The notes: generated by a model from the sequence alone, not told the origin. A stretch of DNA of 64,000 bases from CAVQMC01 sp963713505 (GCA_963713505.1 CAVQMC010000020.1:353923-417922), one strand, 5' to 3'; shown: positions 28,626 through 37,651, counted from the stretch's first letter. Program-made: numbers and translations.

Positions 28626-28695
28626 GGCGTCTACCAACTTGCCTGCCGGCAGGCAGGTTCCGCCACCCCGGCGTCAGAAAATACTTTTTAAGAAC
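28626..28695 (-). repeat. Duplicated 5' piece of tRNA-Leu
   Basis: GCGTCTACCAA...TTCCGCCACCCCGGC GTCA..AATACTTTTTAAGAAC repeats the region 28355-28400, that is the first 25 or so bases of tRNA-Leu plus about 20 bases upstream. This copy is split in the D loop by a 20-base palindromic insert. It lies directly upstream of the GIY-YIG gene, so the nuclease is flanked by direct repeats. Confidence 0.8.
28638..28657. repeat. Short GC-rich palindromic insert (CCTGCC-GGCAGG type)
   Basis: CTTGCCTGCCGGCAGGCAGG, centred on GCCGGC, interrupts the duplicated tRNA-Leu piece. Related forms interrupt two attC sites at about 53193 and 54150. It is far more GC-rich than its surroundings. Confidence 0.7.
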
Positions 28696-29077
28696 AAATA
28701 GTAAATTTTAATTAAGTTCTCTAAAAAACTTAATTTAGCGTGTAAATATAGATAATTGCTAATTTCTATGCAAGAAATTAAACCAGTTTACCTAAAAATT
28801 AAGTTATATAATTGTTTTGCAATATCTTAAAGCAATTTTGAATTATAAATAATTCTTTCTATTCTAAAATATAGTTATTTCTCGCAATCAAGAAAAAATA
28901 AATGCGTTTTCTTTTAAGTGATGTTTCAATGCTAAATATCAAATAAATTTTTATTTTATTTTTTACTTAAATCCAATTTGTTATTTTATAAATCCGGCAT
29001 ACACTTTGTCAATTGGCCGACAAATTTTGGTAGTTAAAATTTTATAATTCATATTAAAGAAAAATTAGGAGCCAAAA
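28696..29077. other. Intergenic region upstream of methylmalonyl-CoA mutase
   Basis: About 380 AT-rich bases with no reading frame. It should carry the promoter for the methylmalonyl-CoA group; TTGGCCGACAAATTTTGG near 29013 contains a small palindromic core, but I cannot define a promoter. Confidence 0.35.
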
Positions 29078-30760
29078 TTGGAAAATAAAAAAAATGAAAA
29101 TGATTCAGTCGATAAGTCATATCAAGAATGGAATGAACAAGTTTACAGGAAGTTTCTTTTAAAAGCTCCTGAGAGATTAAATGAATTTACAACTGCATCA
29201 TTCACTAAAGTTGAACCACTATATTTCTCAAGTAAAATTAATCAAGATAACTTTAATGAAAAGATAGGATTTCCCGGGGTATTCCCTTTTACCAGAGGAA
29301 TACAGCCTACAATGTACCGCGGCAGATTGTGGACGATGCGCCAGTATGCTGGTTTTGGAACTGCTAAAGAATCAAATGAAAGATACAGATATTTATTAGA
29401 TCAAGGTCAATCCGGATTATCTGTTGCATTCGATCTTCCTACACAAATTGGTTATGACAGCGATGATCCAATTTCTTATGGTGAGGTAGGAAAAGTTGGT
29501 GTTGCAATTGATACTTTAGCAGATATGGAAACTTTGTTCGATAAAATTCCATTAGATAAAGTTTCAACTTCAATGACAATAAACGCTCCGGCTTCTGTTT
29601 TATTAGCAATGTACATTGCTGTTGCTGAAAAACAAAATGTAACAAAAGATAAAATCAGCGGAACAATTCAAAATGATATTTTAAAAGAATACATTGCGAG
29701 AGGGACTTATATTTATCCGCCTAAACCTTCAATGAGATTAATTACCGATATCTTTGATTATTGTGCAAAAGAAGTTCCGAAGTGGAATACAATTTCCATT
29801 TCAGGGTATCATATTAGAGAAGCCGGTTCTACTGCAGCACAAGAGGTTGGATTTACTTTAGCAAACGGAATTGCTTATGTAAATGCTGCAATAAAAGCCG
29901 GGTTAAATGTGGATAATTTTGCTAAAAGACTTTCATTCTTTTTTAATGCTCATAATGATTTATTGGAAGAAGTAGCAAAATACAGAGCCGCCAGAAGATT
30001 GTGGGCAAAAATTATGAAGGAAAGATTTGAAGCAAAAAATACTAAAAGCATGATGTTAAGATTTCACACTCAAACTGCAGGTTCTACCTTAACAGCTCAG
30101 CAAGTAGATAATAATATTGTTAGAGTAACAATTCAGACTCTGGCCGCAGTTCTCGGCGGAACCCAAAGTCTTCATACTAACTCAAAAGATGAAGCGCTCG
30201 CCCTACCTACTGAAAATTCGGTTCGTGTTGCTTTACGTACTCAGCAAATTGTTGCTCATGAAAGCGGAGTTGCAAATACTATCGATCCGCTTGCCGGTTC
30301 ATATTATGTTGAATCATTAACCGATCAAATAGAAAATGAAGCTAAAGAATATATTGATAAAATTGATGCAATGGGCGGAATGATTGAAGCGATTGAATCC
30401 GGTTATGTGCAGAAAGAAATTCAAGACGCCGCTTATAGATTTGAAAAAGAAATGGAAGCAGGAGATAAAATTGTGGTTGGTGTTAATAAATTCCAAACCA
30501 AAGAAGATGAGTATAAAGATCTTTTAAAAATTGATATGAAAGTTCAGGAAGAACAAATTAAATTTTTGACTAAAATTAGAAATGAAAGAAACAATTCCGA
30601 AGTAGATGAAAAATTAAAATCATTAAGCGAAGCAGCAACAAATGATTCAAATTTAATTCCTTATATAATTGATGCAGTAAAATCTTATGCAAGCGTTGGA
30701 GAAATATGCAACGCAATGAGAAAAGTTTTTGGTGAATATAAGGAACATGTAGTTATTTAA
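29078..30760 (+). CDS. Methylmalonyl-CoA mutase, catalytic subunit without cobalamin domain
   Basis: Interconverts succinyl-CoA and methylmalonyl-CoA by a B12 radical mechanism. TTG start at 29078 preceded by AGGAG. The substrate-binding TIM barrel is clear: TMYRGRLWTMRQYAGFGTA, GLSVAFDLPTQIGYDSD, ISGYHIREAGSTAAQE and RFHTQTAGSTLTAQQ, with GGTQSLHTNSKDEALALP. At 560 residues it ends before any DxHxxG cobalamin-binding domain, so a separate small B12 subunit must exist elsewhere; none is in the window. Isobutyryl-CoA-type mutases are a possible alternative, but the epimerase and decarboxylase next door support methylmalonyl-CoA. Confidence 0.9.
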   Translation: MENKKNENDSVDKSYQEWNEQVYRKFLLKAPERLNEFTTASFTKVEPLYFSSKINQDNFNEKIGFPGVFPFTRGIQPTMYRGRLWTMRQYAGFGTAKESNERYRYLLDQGQSGLSVAFDLPTQIGYDSDDPISYGEVGKVGVAIDTLADMETLFDKIPLDKVSTSMTINAPASVLLAMYIAVAEKQNVTKDKISGTIQNDILKEYIARGTYIYPPKPSMRLITDIFDYCAKEVPKWNTISISGYHIREAGSTAAQEVGFTLANGIAYVNAAIKAGLNVDNFAKRLSFFFNAHNDLLEEVAKYRAARRLWAKIMKERFEAKNTKSMMLRFHTQTAGSTLTAQQVDNNIVRVTIQTLAAVLGGTQSLHTNSKDEALALPTENSVRVALRTQQIVAHESGVANTIDPLAGSYYVESLTDQIENEAKEYIDKIDAMGGMIEAIESGYVQKEIQDAAYRFEKEMEAGDKIVVGVNKFQTKEDEYKDLLKIDMKVQEEQIKFLTKIRNERNNSEVDEKLKSLSEAATNDSNLIPYIIDAVKSYASVGEICNAMRKVFGEYKEHVVI

Positions 30761-30780
30761 TTAATAATTAAGAGTTTGTT

Positions 30781-31188
30781 ATGAACATTACACATATAGA
30801 ACACATAGGAATTGCAGTTAAAAATTTATCCGAAGCAATTAAATATTATGAAAATGTTTTAGGTTTAAAATGTTATGAGATTGAAGAAGTAAAAGATCAA
30901 AAAGTTAAAACCGCATTTTTCCAGGTTGGTCAAACAAAGATTGAACTTCTAGAATCAACTGATGCAGAAGGACCTGTTGCAAAATTTATTGATAAAAAAG
31001 GTGAAGGAATACACCACATAGCATTTGCAGTTAAGAATTTATCCGAAGCTTTAGAAAATGCAAAATCAAAAGGCATTAGATTAATTGATGAAAATCCCAG
31101 AAAAGGAGCGGAAAAATTGAGCATAGCTTTTATGCATCCGAAATCAACATTTGGAGTTTTAACGGAACTATGTGAAAAACCAATTTAG
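30781..31188 (+). CDS. mce: Methylmalonyl-CoA epimerase (VOC fold)
   Basis: Interconverts the R and S forms of methylmalonyl-CoA, linking mutase and decarboxylase stereochemistry. A 135-residue VOC-fold protein: HIEHIGIAVKNLSEAIKYYE starts the first half, and GEGIHHIAFAVKNLSEAL the second; these hold metal-binding histidines, with a conserved glutamate late (VLTELCEK). It lies 20 bp after the mutase and 47 bp before the carboxyltransferase subunit. Confidence 0.92.
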   Translation: MNITHIEHIGIAVKNLSEAIKYYENVLGLKCYEIEEVKDQKVKTAFFQVGQTKIELLESTDAEGPVAKFIDKKGEGIHHIAFAVKNLSEALENAKSKGIRLIDENPRKGAEKLSIAFMHPKSTFGVLTELCEKPI

Positions 31189-31235
31189 AAATATAATGTT
31201 ATAAATATCCAACCAATTTCTTTTAAGGGGAGAAA

Positions 31236-32795
31236 ATGGCTATTCAAAATAAAATTAAAGAGTTAATGGAACTCCGCAATCAAGCCAGGCTTGGCGGCGG
31301 GGAAAAACGAATCGATGCGCAGCATAAAAAAGGAAAACTTACTGCCAGAGAAAGGCTTGAACTGCTTTTAGACGAAGGCAGTTTTGAAGAGTTTGATATG
31401 TTCGTATCACACCGGAGCATAGACTTTGGACTTGATAAAGAAGCATATTTATCAGATGGAGTTGTCACCGGTTACGGAACAATAGACGGCAGATTAGTTT
31501 ATGTTTTTTCGCAGGATTTTACGGTTTTCGGAGGCTCACTCTCTGAAATGTATGCACAGAAGATCTGTAAAGTAATGGATAAAGCAATGAAAGTAGGTGC
31601 TCCCGTTATTGGGATAAATGACAGCGGCGGAGCACGAATTCAGGAAGGAGTTAAAAGTCTAGGCGGATATGCAGATATTTTTCAAAGAAATATATTAGCT
31701 TCAGGAGTAGTACCTCAAATTTCTGCAATATTCGGACCATGTGCTGGAGGAGCTGTTTACTCCCCTGCTCTCACGGATTTTATAATTATGTCCAAAGCCA
31801 TAAGCTATATGTTTGTTACCGGACCAAAAGTAGTTAAAACAGTAACTGGAGAAGAAGTATCAGATGAAGAACTTGGAGGAGCATCTATTCATTCTACAAA
31901 ATCCGGTGTTGCTCATTTTGTTGCCGAAAATGAAAGCGAAGGTATTTTATTAATAAGAAAACTACTTTCATATTTGCCTCAGAATAATCTTGAAGATCCT
32001 CCGGTAACAAAATGTGATGATCCTATTGATAGACTTGAGGACAGGTTAAATGAAATCATTCCTGAAAATACAAACAAGCCTTACGATGTAAAAGATATTA
32101 TTGAATCTATTGTTGATTACAGCGAATTCTTAGAGATCCAAAGAAATTATGCACCTAATATTGTTGTCGGGTTTGCAAAGTTTAATGGAGTACCCGTTGG
32201 TATAGTTGCTAATCAGCCAAATTATTTAGCCGGAGTTCTTGATATAAATGCTTCACGAAAAGCAGGCAGGTTTGTTAGATTTTGTGATTCATTCAATATA
32301 CCTATTGTAACTTTGGTTGATGTTCCCGGTTTTCTTCCCGGAACAGCTCAAGAATATGGTGGAATAATTATTCATGGTGCAAAATTATTATTTGCATACG
32401 GTGAAGCAACAGTTCCTAAAATTACAATCATATTAAGAAAAGCATACGGCGGAGCTTATGATGTTATGAGTTCAAAACATCTTAGAGGCGATATAAATTA
32501 TGCCTGGCCTGGAGCCGAAATTGCAGTAATGGGCCCAAAAGGGGCAATCGAAGTTCTTCACCATAGACAATTAAATTTAATTGAGGACACTGCAGAAAGA
32601 ATTGAATTCTTAAAACAAAAAGAAGAAGATTACAGAAAGAAATTTGCAACTCCTTATGTTGCTGCAAAATATGGTTACATTGATGATGTAATTGAACCAA
32701 GAAATACCAGGTTCAGAATAATTAGAGCGCTCCAAATGTTAGCTACTAAAAAGGATATAAATCCTCCGAAGAAACATTCAAACATGCCTTTGTAG
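31236..32795 (+). CDS. mmdA: Methylmalonyl-CoA decarboxylase alpha subunit / propionyl-CoA carboxylase beta-type carboxyltransferase
   Basis: Carboxyltransferase that takes the carboxyl group from methylmalonyl-CoA onto a biotin carrier. The oxyanion-hole motifs of the family are present: GINDSGGARIQEGV and FGPCAGGAVYSPAL in the N half; VDVPGFLPGTAQEYGG and RKAYGGAYDVM in the C half. Length 519. A strong GGGGAG precedes the start. Because the membrane subunit follows, this is most likely the decarboxylase rather than an ATP-dependent carboxylase; no biotin carboxylase subunit is nearby. Confidence 0.92.
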   Translation: MAIQNKIKELMELRNQARLGGGEKRIDAQHKKGKLTARERLELLLDEGSFEEFDMFVSHRSIDFGLDKEAYLSDGVVTGYGTIDGRLVYVFSQDFTVFGGSLSEMYAQKICKVMDKAMKVGAPVIGINDSGGARIQEGVKSLGGYADIFQRNILASGVVPQISAIFGPCAGGAVYSPALTDFIIMSKAISYMFVTGPKVVKTVTGEEVSDEELGGASIHSTKSGVAHFVAENESEGILLIRKLLSYLPQNNLEDPPVTKCDDPIDRLEDRLNEIIPENTNKPYDVKDIIESIVDYSEFLEIQRNYAPNIVVGFAKFNGVPVGIVANQPNYLAGVLDINASRKAGRFVRFCDSFNIPIVTLVDVPGFLPGTAQEYGGIIIHGAKLLFAYGEATVPKITIILRKAYGGAYDVMSSKHLRGDINYAWPGAEIAVMGPKGAIEVLHHRQLNLIEDTAERIEFLKQKEEDYRKKFATPYVAAKYGYIDDVIEPRNTRFRIIRALQMLATKKDINPPKKHSNMPL

Positions 32796-32807
32796 GAGGA
32801 ATATAAA

Positions 32808-33239
32808 ATGATTATCCAACCAAATATTGTTAATGATACATTAAAAACTGCATCAGATACAACGAAACTTATTAATGAAATTTCTTTTGATCCTTCAAAA
32901 ATCATTGAGAATAATGGAATACTTATTTCGGTTGTAGGTTATGTTGTAGTTTTTATTGCATTACTGCTTTTGTATTTAGTGTTTACAAGAGTTACAAAAT
33001 TTTTAGAAAGCAGTGTAAGAAAAAGATTAAAAAAATCCGGAAAAATAGTTGAATCGGAAAAAAAAGACATTAGTGTTTCCGGTGAAATTAATGCTGCAAT
33101 ATCAACAGCATTGTATTTGTATTTCGAAGAAATACACGACTACGAAAATACAGTTCTTACTATAAAAAAAGTTCAAAGGCCTTATTCTCCATGGAGTTCA
33201 AAAATCTACGGTCTTCGAGAATTTCCTAAAAGAAAATAA
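32808..33239 (+). CDS. Decarboxylase sodium-pump gamma/delta subunit (OadG/MmdD-like)
   Basis: Small membrane subunit that tethers the pump complex. One transmembrane helix (ISVVGYVVVFIALLLLYLVF), then a charged cytoplasmic segment and a C-terminal block ISTALYLYFEEIHDYENTV and PYSPWSSKIYG, which is a recognised OadG tail. 143 residues; AGGAGG Shine-Dalgarno upstream. It lies between the alpha subunit and the biotin carrier. Confidence 0.85.
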   Translation: MIIQPNIVNDTLKTASDTTKLINEISFDPSKIIENNGILISVVGYVVVFIALLLLYLVFTRVTKFLESSVRKRLKKSGKIVESEKKDISVSGEINAAISTALYLYFEEIHDYENTVLTIKKVQRPYSPWSSKIYGLREFPKRK

Positions 33240-33253
33240 TCAGTGAGAAAATC

Positions 33254-33691
33254 ATGAAAAAATATAATTTTATTATACAAGGAAATGATTACCAAGTTGA
33301 GATATTAAGTGTAGAAGATAACATTGCCGAAGTAGATGTAAATGGATCTGTTTATCAAGTAGAAATTAAGCAAGATGTAAAAACAACTAAAACCCCAAAA
33401 TTAGTTAGACCAAAAGTTGAGCCTTCCTCTGAAGCTGATAAAAAGAAAACCAGTAAACCTTCCGATAAAAAAGGAACCGGTGTTATAAAAGCACCTTTAC
33501 CCGGAATTATTCTAAGCATAAATGTTAAAGTCGGTGATGAAGTAAAAATTGGCGATAGACTTTTAGTGATGGAAGCTATGAAAATGGAAAATAATATTAA
33601 TGCAGATGCAAACGGAAAAATCTCAGCAATAAAAATTAATCAAGGTGATTCTGTTCTTGAAGGTGATGTATTAGTTGAGATTGAGGTTTAA
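33254..33691 (+). CDS. mmdC: Biotin carboxyl carrier protein of the decarboxylase
   Basis: Carries carboxybiotin between the alpha and beta subunits. The biotinylation motif VMEAMKMENNI is intact in a biotinyl domain covering about residues 75-145 (GVIKAPLPGIILSINVKVGD at its start). The N-terminal part is a small beta domain (NFIIQGNDYQVEILSVEDN), and a Lys/Pro-rich linker joins the two. 145 residues; two bases before mmdB. Confidence 0.93.
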   Translation: MKKYNFIIQGNDYQVEILSVEDNIAEVDVNGSVYQVEIKQDVKTTKTPKLVRPKVEPSSEADKKKTSKPSDKKGTGVIKAPLPGIILSINVKVGDEVKIGDRLLVMEAMKMENNINADANGKISAIKINQGDSVLEGDVLVEIEV

Positions 33692-33693
33692 TT

Positions 33694-34839
33694 ATGGAAG
33701 GGTTAAAGCAGTTTCTAGAATTTACAGGCTTCGCCAATGTAACTATAGGTCACATAGTAATGATTTGTGTCGGATTGATTTTTATTTATTTGGCAATTAA
33801 AAAAGAATATGAACCCTTGTTATTAGTTCCAATAGGATTTGGAATTTTGATTGGCAACATACCTTTTGTTGAAAACGTTGGTTTGCAATTGGGAATTTAC
33901 GAAAGCGGTAGTGTAATGAATTATCTTTATTACGGAGTTTTAAAAGGAATTTATCCCCCGCTTATTTTTCTCGGTATTGGTGCAATGACTGACTTTTCGG
34001 CATTGTTATCAAATCCCAAATTATTGTTACTTGGAGCAGCCGCACAAGTCGGAATATTTTTTACTTTCTTAAGTGCTTTATCTTTAGGGTTTTCAGTTAA
34101 TCAGGCTGCTTCAATTGGAATTATCGGCGGAGCAGATGGACCAACTGCAATATTTTTATCTTCAAGACTTGCTCCTGAACTTATTGGTCCGATTGCTATT
34201 GCAGCTTATTCTTATATGGCTTTGGTTCCGGTAATCCAGCCTCCGATTATGAAATTATTAACTTCTAAAGAAGAAAGATTAATAAGAATGAAACCGCCAA
34301 GAGCAGTTTCAAAAATAGAAAAACTTGCTTTTCCTGTTGTCGGCTTTATTCTAACCACATTTATATCACCCGGTGCTTTACCATTATTAGGAATGTTGTT
34401 CTTCGGAAATATTTTAAAAGAATCCGGAGTTACTAAAAGACTTGGAGATACCGCAAGGACTTCTATGATAGATATTGTAACAATATTATTAGGTTTGACA
34501 GTCGGTGCATCAACACAGGCAACAACTTTTTTAACACCGCAATCTCTTTTAATATTTGTACTTGGTGCAATTTCTTTTGCTGTTGCAACGGCAGGAGGTG
34601 TAATGTTTGCAAAAGTTATGAATAAATTTTTAAAAGAAGGAAATAAAATAAATCCTTTAATTGGATCGGCTGGAGTCTCCGCTGTCCCAGATAGTGCAAG
34701 AGTTTCTCAAATGATGGGATTAAAAGAAGATCCGACAAATCATCTTTTAATGCATGCAATGGCTCCAAATGTTGCGGGAGTAATTGGAAGTGCAGTTGCT
34801 GCGGGAATTTTAATGGGATTTTTAATGCATTTATTATAA
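33694..34839 (+). CDS. mmdB: Sodium-translocating decarboxylase beta subunit
   Basis: Integral membrane subunit that releases CO2 from carboxybiotin and exports Na+. About ten hydrophobic segments; the ion-path motif GIIGGADGPTAIFLSSRLAP and the late GSAGVSAVPDSARVSQ with APNVAGVIGSAVAAG match OadB/MmdB. 381 residues. Together with mmdA, the OadG-like subunit and the carrier it gives a complete membrane pump for methylmalonyl-CoA decarboxylation. A terminator follows. Confidence 0.95.
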   Translation: MEGLKQFLEFTGFANVTIGHIVMICVGLIFIYLAIKKEYEPLLLVPIGFGILIGNIPFVENVGLQLGIYESGSVMNYLYYGVLKGIYPPLIFLGIGAMTDFSALLSNPKLLLLGAAAQVGIFFTFLSALSLGFSVNQAASIGIIGGADGPTAIFLSSRLAPELIGPIAIAAYSYMALVPVIQPPIMKLLTSKEERLIRMKPPRAVSKIEKLAFPVVGFILTTFISPGALPLLGMLFFGNILKESGVTKRLGDTARTSMIDIVTILLGLTVGASTQATTFLTPQSLLIFVLGAISFAVATAGGVMFAKVMNKFLKEGNKINPLIGSAGVSAVPDSARVSQMMGLKEDPTNHLLMHAMAPNVAGVIGSAVAAGILMGFLMHLL

Positions 34840-34861
34840 GCTTAGAAATTTCTCTTTATAA

Positions 34862-34900
34862 GGCGAAAATTGCAATTTTGTGCGATTTTCGTCTTTTTTT
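34862..34900 (+). terminator. Rho-independent terminator of the decarboxylase operon
   Basis: GGCGAAAATTGC and GCGATTTTCGTC form a 12-bp stem (two G-U pairs) around an eight-base loop, followed by seven T. Confidence 0.9.
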
Positions 34901-35067
34901 ATTATTTTTTAAAGATTTATACCGTATTGGAAATCAAATTTTAATAAAAATTTATTGACAGTTAATTTTTTTTTATTAACTTATACTATTGCTAAAGCTA
35001 ATTTCTGAGGAAGATCTAATTTTAAGTTCGAGGGCTATAAGAATTTAAAAACAAAAAATTAATTGCT

Positions 35068-35631
35068 ATGCTAAAAGCATTTCTTAGAGATTTTATTCTC
35101 AAAGGAATAATATTTTTTATTCCAATTGCTTTCGTTATTGTATTTTTAACTGCCGAAAGAACTTTGTCAATAAAATCCGAAAATTTATATCATATAGATA
35201 AAGGTTTGATCTATAAAGGTATATCGAATGTTCCATTTACAGGCAGAGTAGTGGATACTCTTCAAGGAAAAATACTCACCTATGATGTTAAAAATGGCTT
35301 GAAAAACGGTTTATTTAAAGTTTCAAATAAGGATGGAAGAATAAGCTATTTAGGCCAGATCAGAAAGAATAAAAATAATGGAAAATGGACTTACTTTTAT
35401 AGTAATGGTAATATTGAATCTGTAGGATATTTTAAAAACGACAAACTTCAGGGTGAGTGGAAATGGTATTTTAATGATGGTTCACTCAAATCAAAAGGAT
35501 TTTATGTAAATGGTAAGAAAGAAGGAAAATGGATAATTAATGGTCCTTACGGAAATTTACAAGCAATAGCATATTTTCATAATAACAAACAAACATATTT
35601 AATTTCAATTCAATTACCAAAATCAATTTAA
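35068..35631 (+). CDS. Membrane-anchored MORN-like (YwqK-type) repeat protein
   Basis: A 187-residue protein with an N-terminal membrane helix (IIFFIPIAFVIVFLTA) and at least four MORN-variant repeats in the rest: IRKNKNNGKWTYFYSNGN, FKNDKLQGEWKWYFNDGS and VNGKKEGKWIINGPYG. Proteins of this sort are annotated as YwqK-family antitoxins in databases, but the name carries little functional weight. It stands alone between two terminators. Confidence 0.65.
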   Translation: MLKAFLRDFILKGIIFFIPIAFVIVFLTAERTLSIKSENLYHIDKGLIYKGISNVPFTGRVVDTLQGKILTYDVKNGLKNGLFKVSNKDGRISYLGQIRKNKNNGKWTYFYSNGNIESVGYFKNDKLQGEWKWYFNDGSLKSKGFYVNGKKEGKWIINGPYGNLQAIAYFHNNKQTYLISIQLPKSI

Positions 35632-35659
35632 TTCTTACAGCTATAATAAGAATTAATTT

Positions 35660-35705
35660 AAAAGCCCTAAGCATATATTTGATAATAATTTATATGTTAG
35701 CTTTT
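35660..35705. terminator. Bidirectional hairpin terminator
   Basis: AAAAGC...TAAGCATATA pairs with TATATGTTA...GCTTTT around an AT loop, between convergent genes. Confidence 0.5.
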
Positions 35706-35729
35706 GAATTATTTTCAAAAGAATACACT

Positions 35730-36045
35730 TTACTTTTTCCATGTAGTTAATTTAACTAAATTCATTTTTACACCGCAATGAGGGCATCTTAATATAACAA
35801 GACTTTTTACCGGAATAGTTAATCTGCAATTCGGACATATAGCAAATCTGCATTTTTTAGTCTGATATTGATCCTCTATTTCGTCTAAATACACTTTTTG
35901 CGATAATTCTTCTGAATCCTTTTGATAGTTCGCTTCTATGTACGGACTGACTTCCGCATTTTGGACAAGATTTCGGTTTTTGTTTAATGAAACTGACCGA
36001 CCATACATTTCCGCAATGGGAACATTGAAATTTTCTTGCTTCCAC
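35730..36045 (-). CDS. Double zinc-ribbon protein, frame-disrupted
   Basis: The GTG start at 36045 follows GGGG and gives EARKFQCSHCGNVWSVS and then SCPKCGSQSVHRSE, one zinc ribbon. At about 35940 the frame breaks; the other frame continues EANYQKDSEELSQK and ends with a second ribbon, FAICPNCRLTIP...LRCPHCGVKMNL. Each half alone keeps a single CxxC pair set, so one ~105-residue protein with two zinc ribbons is the simplest reading. It is at the 3' end of a small group with a NifX-type protein and TonB-like protein. Function unknown. Confidence 0.55.
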
Positions 36046-36086
36046 ATTTTTCCCCTTCTATAATTATTTAACATTTAATATTTCTT

Positions 36087-36335
36087 TTACTTTTTAGTAA
36101 TGTTTTCAAGTCTGTAAATATTTTCAAGAATTTCACTCAGCTTTTCTTTTAATATCAAAGATTGTTCCTTTAAACTCTTAATAGCTTCGTCTTTCTGCAT
36201 TTTATTCATGACACTATTTTCAAGCTGCCAAGGAACCGTATAATTTCTATCTATATCAAGTTTATTCATTTTTAGTAATGAATTATTAAATGCAGCCTTT
36301 TTATTTTGGCCTTTATTTATATAAATGTAGCTCAT
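36087..36335 (-). CDS. Small protein with C-terminal coiled coil (DUF5320-like)
   Basis: 82 residues; N-terminal half uncharacterised (YTVPWQLENSV), C-terminal half a heptad coil IKSLKEQSLILKEKLSEI. This layout resembles DUF5320 proteins, which are often near NifX/NifB-type proteins, but I cannot confirm the family. It lies between the TonB-like gene and the zinc-ribbon gene. Confidence 0.45.
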   Translation of the reverse strand: MSYIYINKGQNKKAAFNNSLLKMNKLDIDRNYTVPWQLENSVMNKMQKDEAIKSLKEQSLILKEKLSEILENIYRLENITKK

Positions 36336-36357
36336 TTAATTATTTTACCTATATATT

Positions 36358-37029
36358 TTATGTTACTTTTAATGTAAATTTTACAGGGACTAAAACTTGT
36401 ACTTTAACCGGTTTACCTCTTTGTTTACCGGGTTTAAATTTTGTTGATTTAACAGCTTCCATTGCTACTTCATCACAACCTCCGCCAATTCCTTTCATAC
36501 ATTCAACTTTAATAACTTTTCCTTCTTCATCCACAAATGCTTTTATATATACTTTCCCTTCTATTCCAGCTCTTTTAGCAATCTCCGGATATTTTATTTT
36601 TTCCTGAATAGCTGCTATACCTCCAATTGGCTCAGGCATTTCTTCAACCGCAACAAAATAAACCTGTTCAGCCTCAACTTCCTTTTTTTCAATTCTTTTA
36701 GGAGGTGGCGGTGGATTTACTTCAGCTTTTAGATCCAACTCAGAGCTTACAATATCTATATCTTTCAGAACCTCGTCAGAAGGTGCCTGAATAAGAATCA
36801 CCGGTTGTTTAGGAGGCGGTGGTGGTAATTTCTCAATCTTTGTTTGAACTATATCTTCGACCCTGAATAATTCTTGTGATTTAAAGGTGATACTTTTTTC
36901 TGTTTCAATATTAGGAAAATATTTAAACGAAAGAATTAAAAAGGTCAAAGAAATCATAATACTGATTTCAAAAACAATTTTATAATGATATTTAATTTCC
37001 GGTTTTTTTAGAATCTTCATTATTCCCAT
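36358..37029 (-). CDS. TonB-family energy transducer
   Basis: 223 residues with one N-terminal membrane helix (FEISIMISLTFLILSF), a proline-rich periplasmic linker with PPPPPK repeats, and a C-terminal TonB domain: IKYPEIAKRAGIEGKVYI and VKSTKFKPGKQRGKPV. TonB proteins pass membrane energy from ExbBD to outer-membrane receptors; no exbB or exbD is nearby. The insert GIGGGCDEVA within the TonB domain is the usual variable segment. Start could be three codons later (MKILKKP). Confidence 0.85.
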   Translation of the reverse strand: MGIMKILKKPEIKYHYKIVFEISIMISLTFLILSFKYFPNIETEKSITFKSQELFRVEDIVQTKIEKLPPPPPKQPVILIQAPSDEVLKDIDIVSSELDLKAEVNPPPPPKRIEKKEVEAEQVYFVAVEEMPEPIGGIAAIQEKIKYPEIAKRAGIEGKVYIKAFVDEEGKVIKVECMKGIGGGCDEVAMEAVKSTKFKPGKQRGKPVKVQVLVPVKFTLKVT

Positions 37030-37125
37030 TTTAACCTCTCTTAATCAGTATAAAAACTTAATTAAGAAAGCCTCAGCTTAGGATTACGTTAACAGTTTAA
37101 ATTTAAAAAGGGCAATTAGTATAGA

Positions 37126-37485
37126 TTACTTTTTTCTATTACTAAACCAGTCGCTGCTTTTTATTAATTTGTTATTAACCAAAGCGTTAATATTGTCAGA
37201 AACTGTCCCGTGAACATTTTCATAGACATCAATCCCAGCTTCTCTAAAAATTCGAAAAGCATTGGGATAACAGCGACCGGTTACAATAGCTTGAACATCC
37301 TGGCTTACAATTAAGTGAGCTCCGAATATTTCAGATCCGCTTATTGATTTTTTGTGAGGATTTGTTACAAATGAAAAATTATTCGGTTCTTTAGAATCAA
37401 CAATGATAAAATAATTAGTTTCACCGAAATGATTCGTAATTTCAGAATTTATGTCAGCATCTTTAGCTGTTATTGCAATCTTCAT
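37126..37485 (-). CDS. NifX/NafY-type dinitrogenase iron-molybdenum cofactor-binding protein
   Basis: A protein of about 119 residues with the Nitro_FeMo-Co fold: KIAITAKDADINSEITNHFG starts the domain, SEIFGAHLIVSQDVQAIVTG is the core strand-turn, and FREAGIDVYENVHGTVSDN its end. Free-standing proteins of this family bind metal-sulfur cofactors or iron-sulfur clusters and are common in organisms without nitrogenase. ATG at 37485 fits the domain start; a six-codon upstream extension is less likely. A sigma-54 activator gene lies upstream on the same strand. Confidence 0.85.
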   Translation of the reverse strand: MKIAITAKDADINSEITNHFGETNYFIIVDSKEPNNFSFVTNPHKKSISGSEIFGAHLIVSQDVQAIVTGRCYPNAFRIFREAGIDVYENVHGTVSDNINALVNNKLIKSSDWFSNRKK

Positions 37486-37651
37486 TTGATTGGTTCCTTT
37501 CATAATTAAGGAACCAAAAATTAAACCATAGTTTTTTATTGATAAATTTTAATATTTTCTTATCATTAGGTTTTTTTAAAAATTATTGCCGTTGCATTTT
37601 TGAAATAAGAAATTTGTACGTTGTTTCATTTTTGCAAATTTGAAAGGCTGG

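Noticed and set aside
34956..34990. Sigma-70-like promoter TTGACA...TATACT upstream of the MORN-like gene
   Set aside because: The spacer is about 21 bases, too long for a standard promoter, and the surroundings are T-rich by chance.
37500..37650. Sigma-54 (GG-N10-GC) promoter upstream of the NifX-type gene
   Set aside because: No well-spaced GG/GC pair with flanking consensus bases was found on the minus strand.
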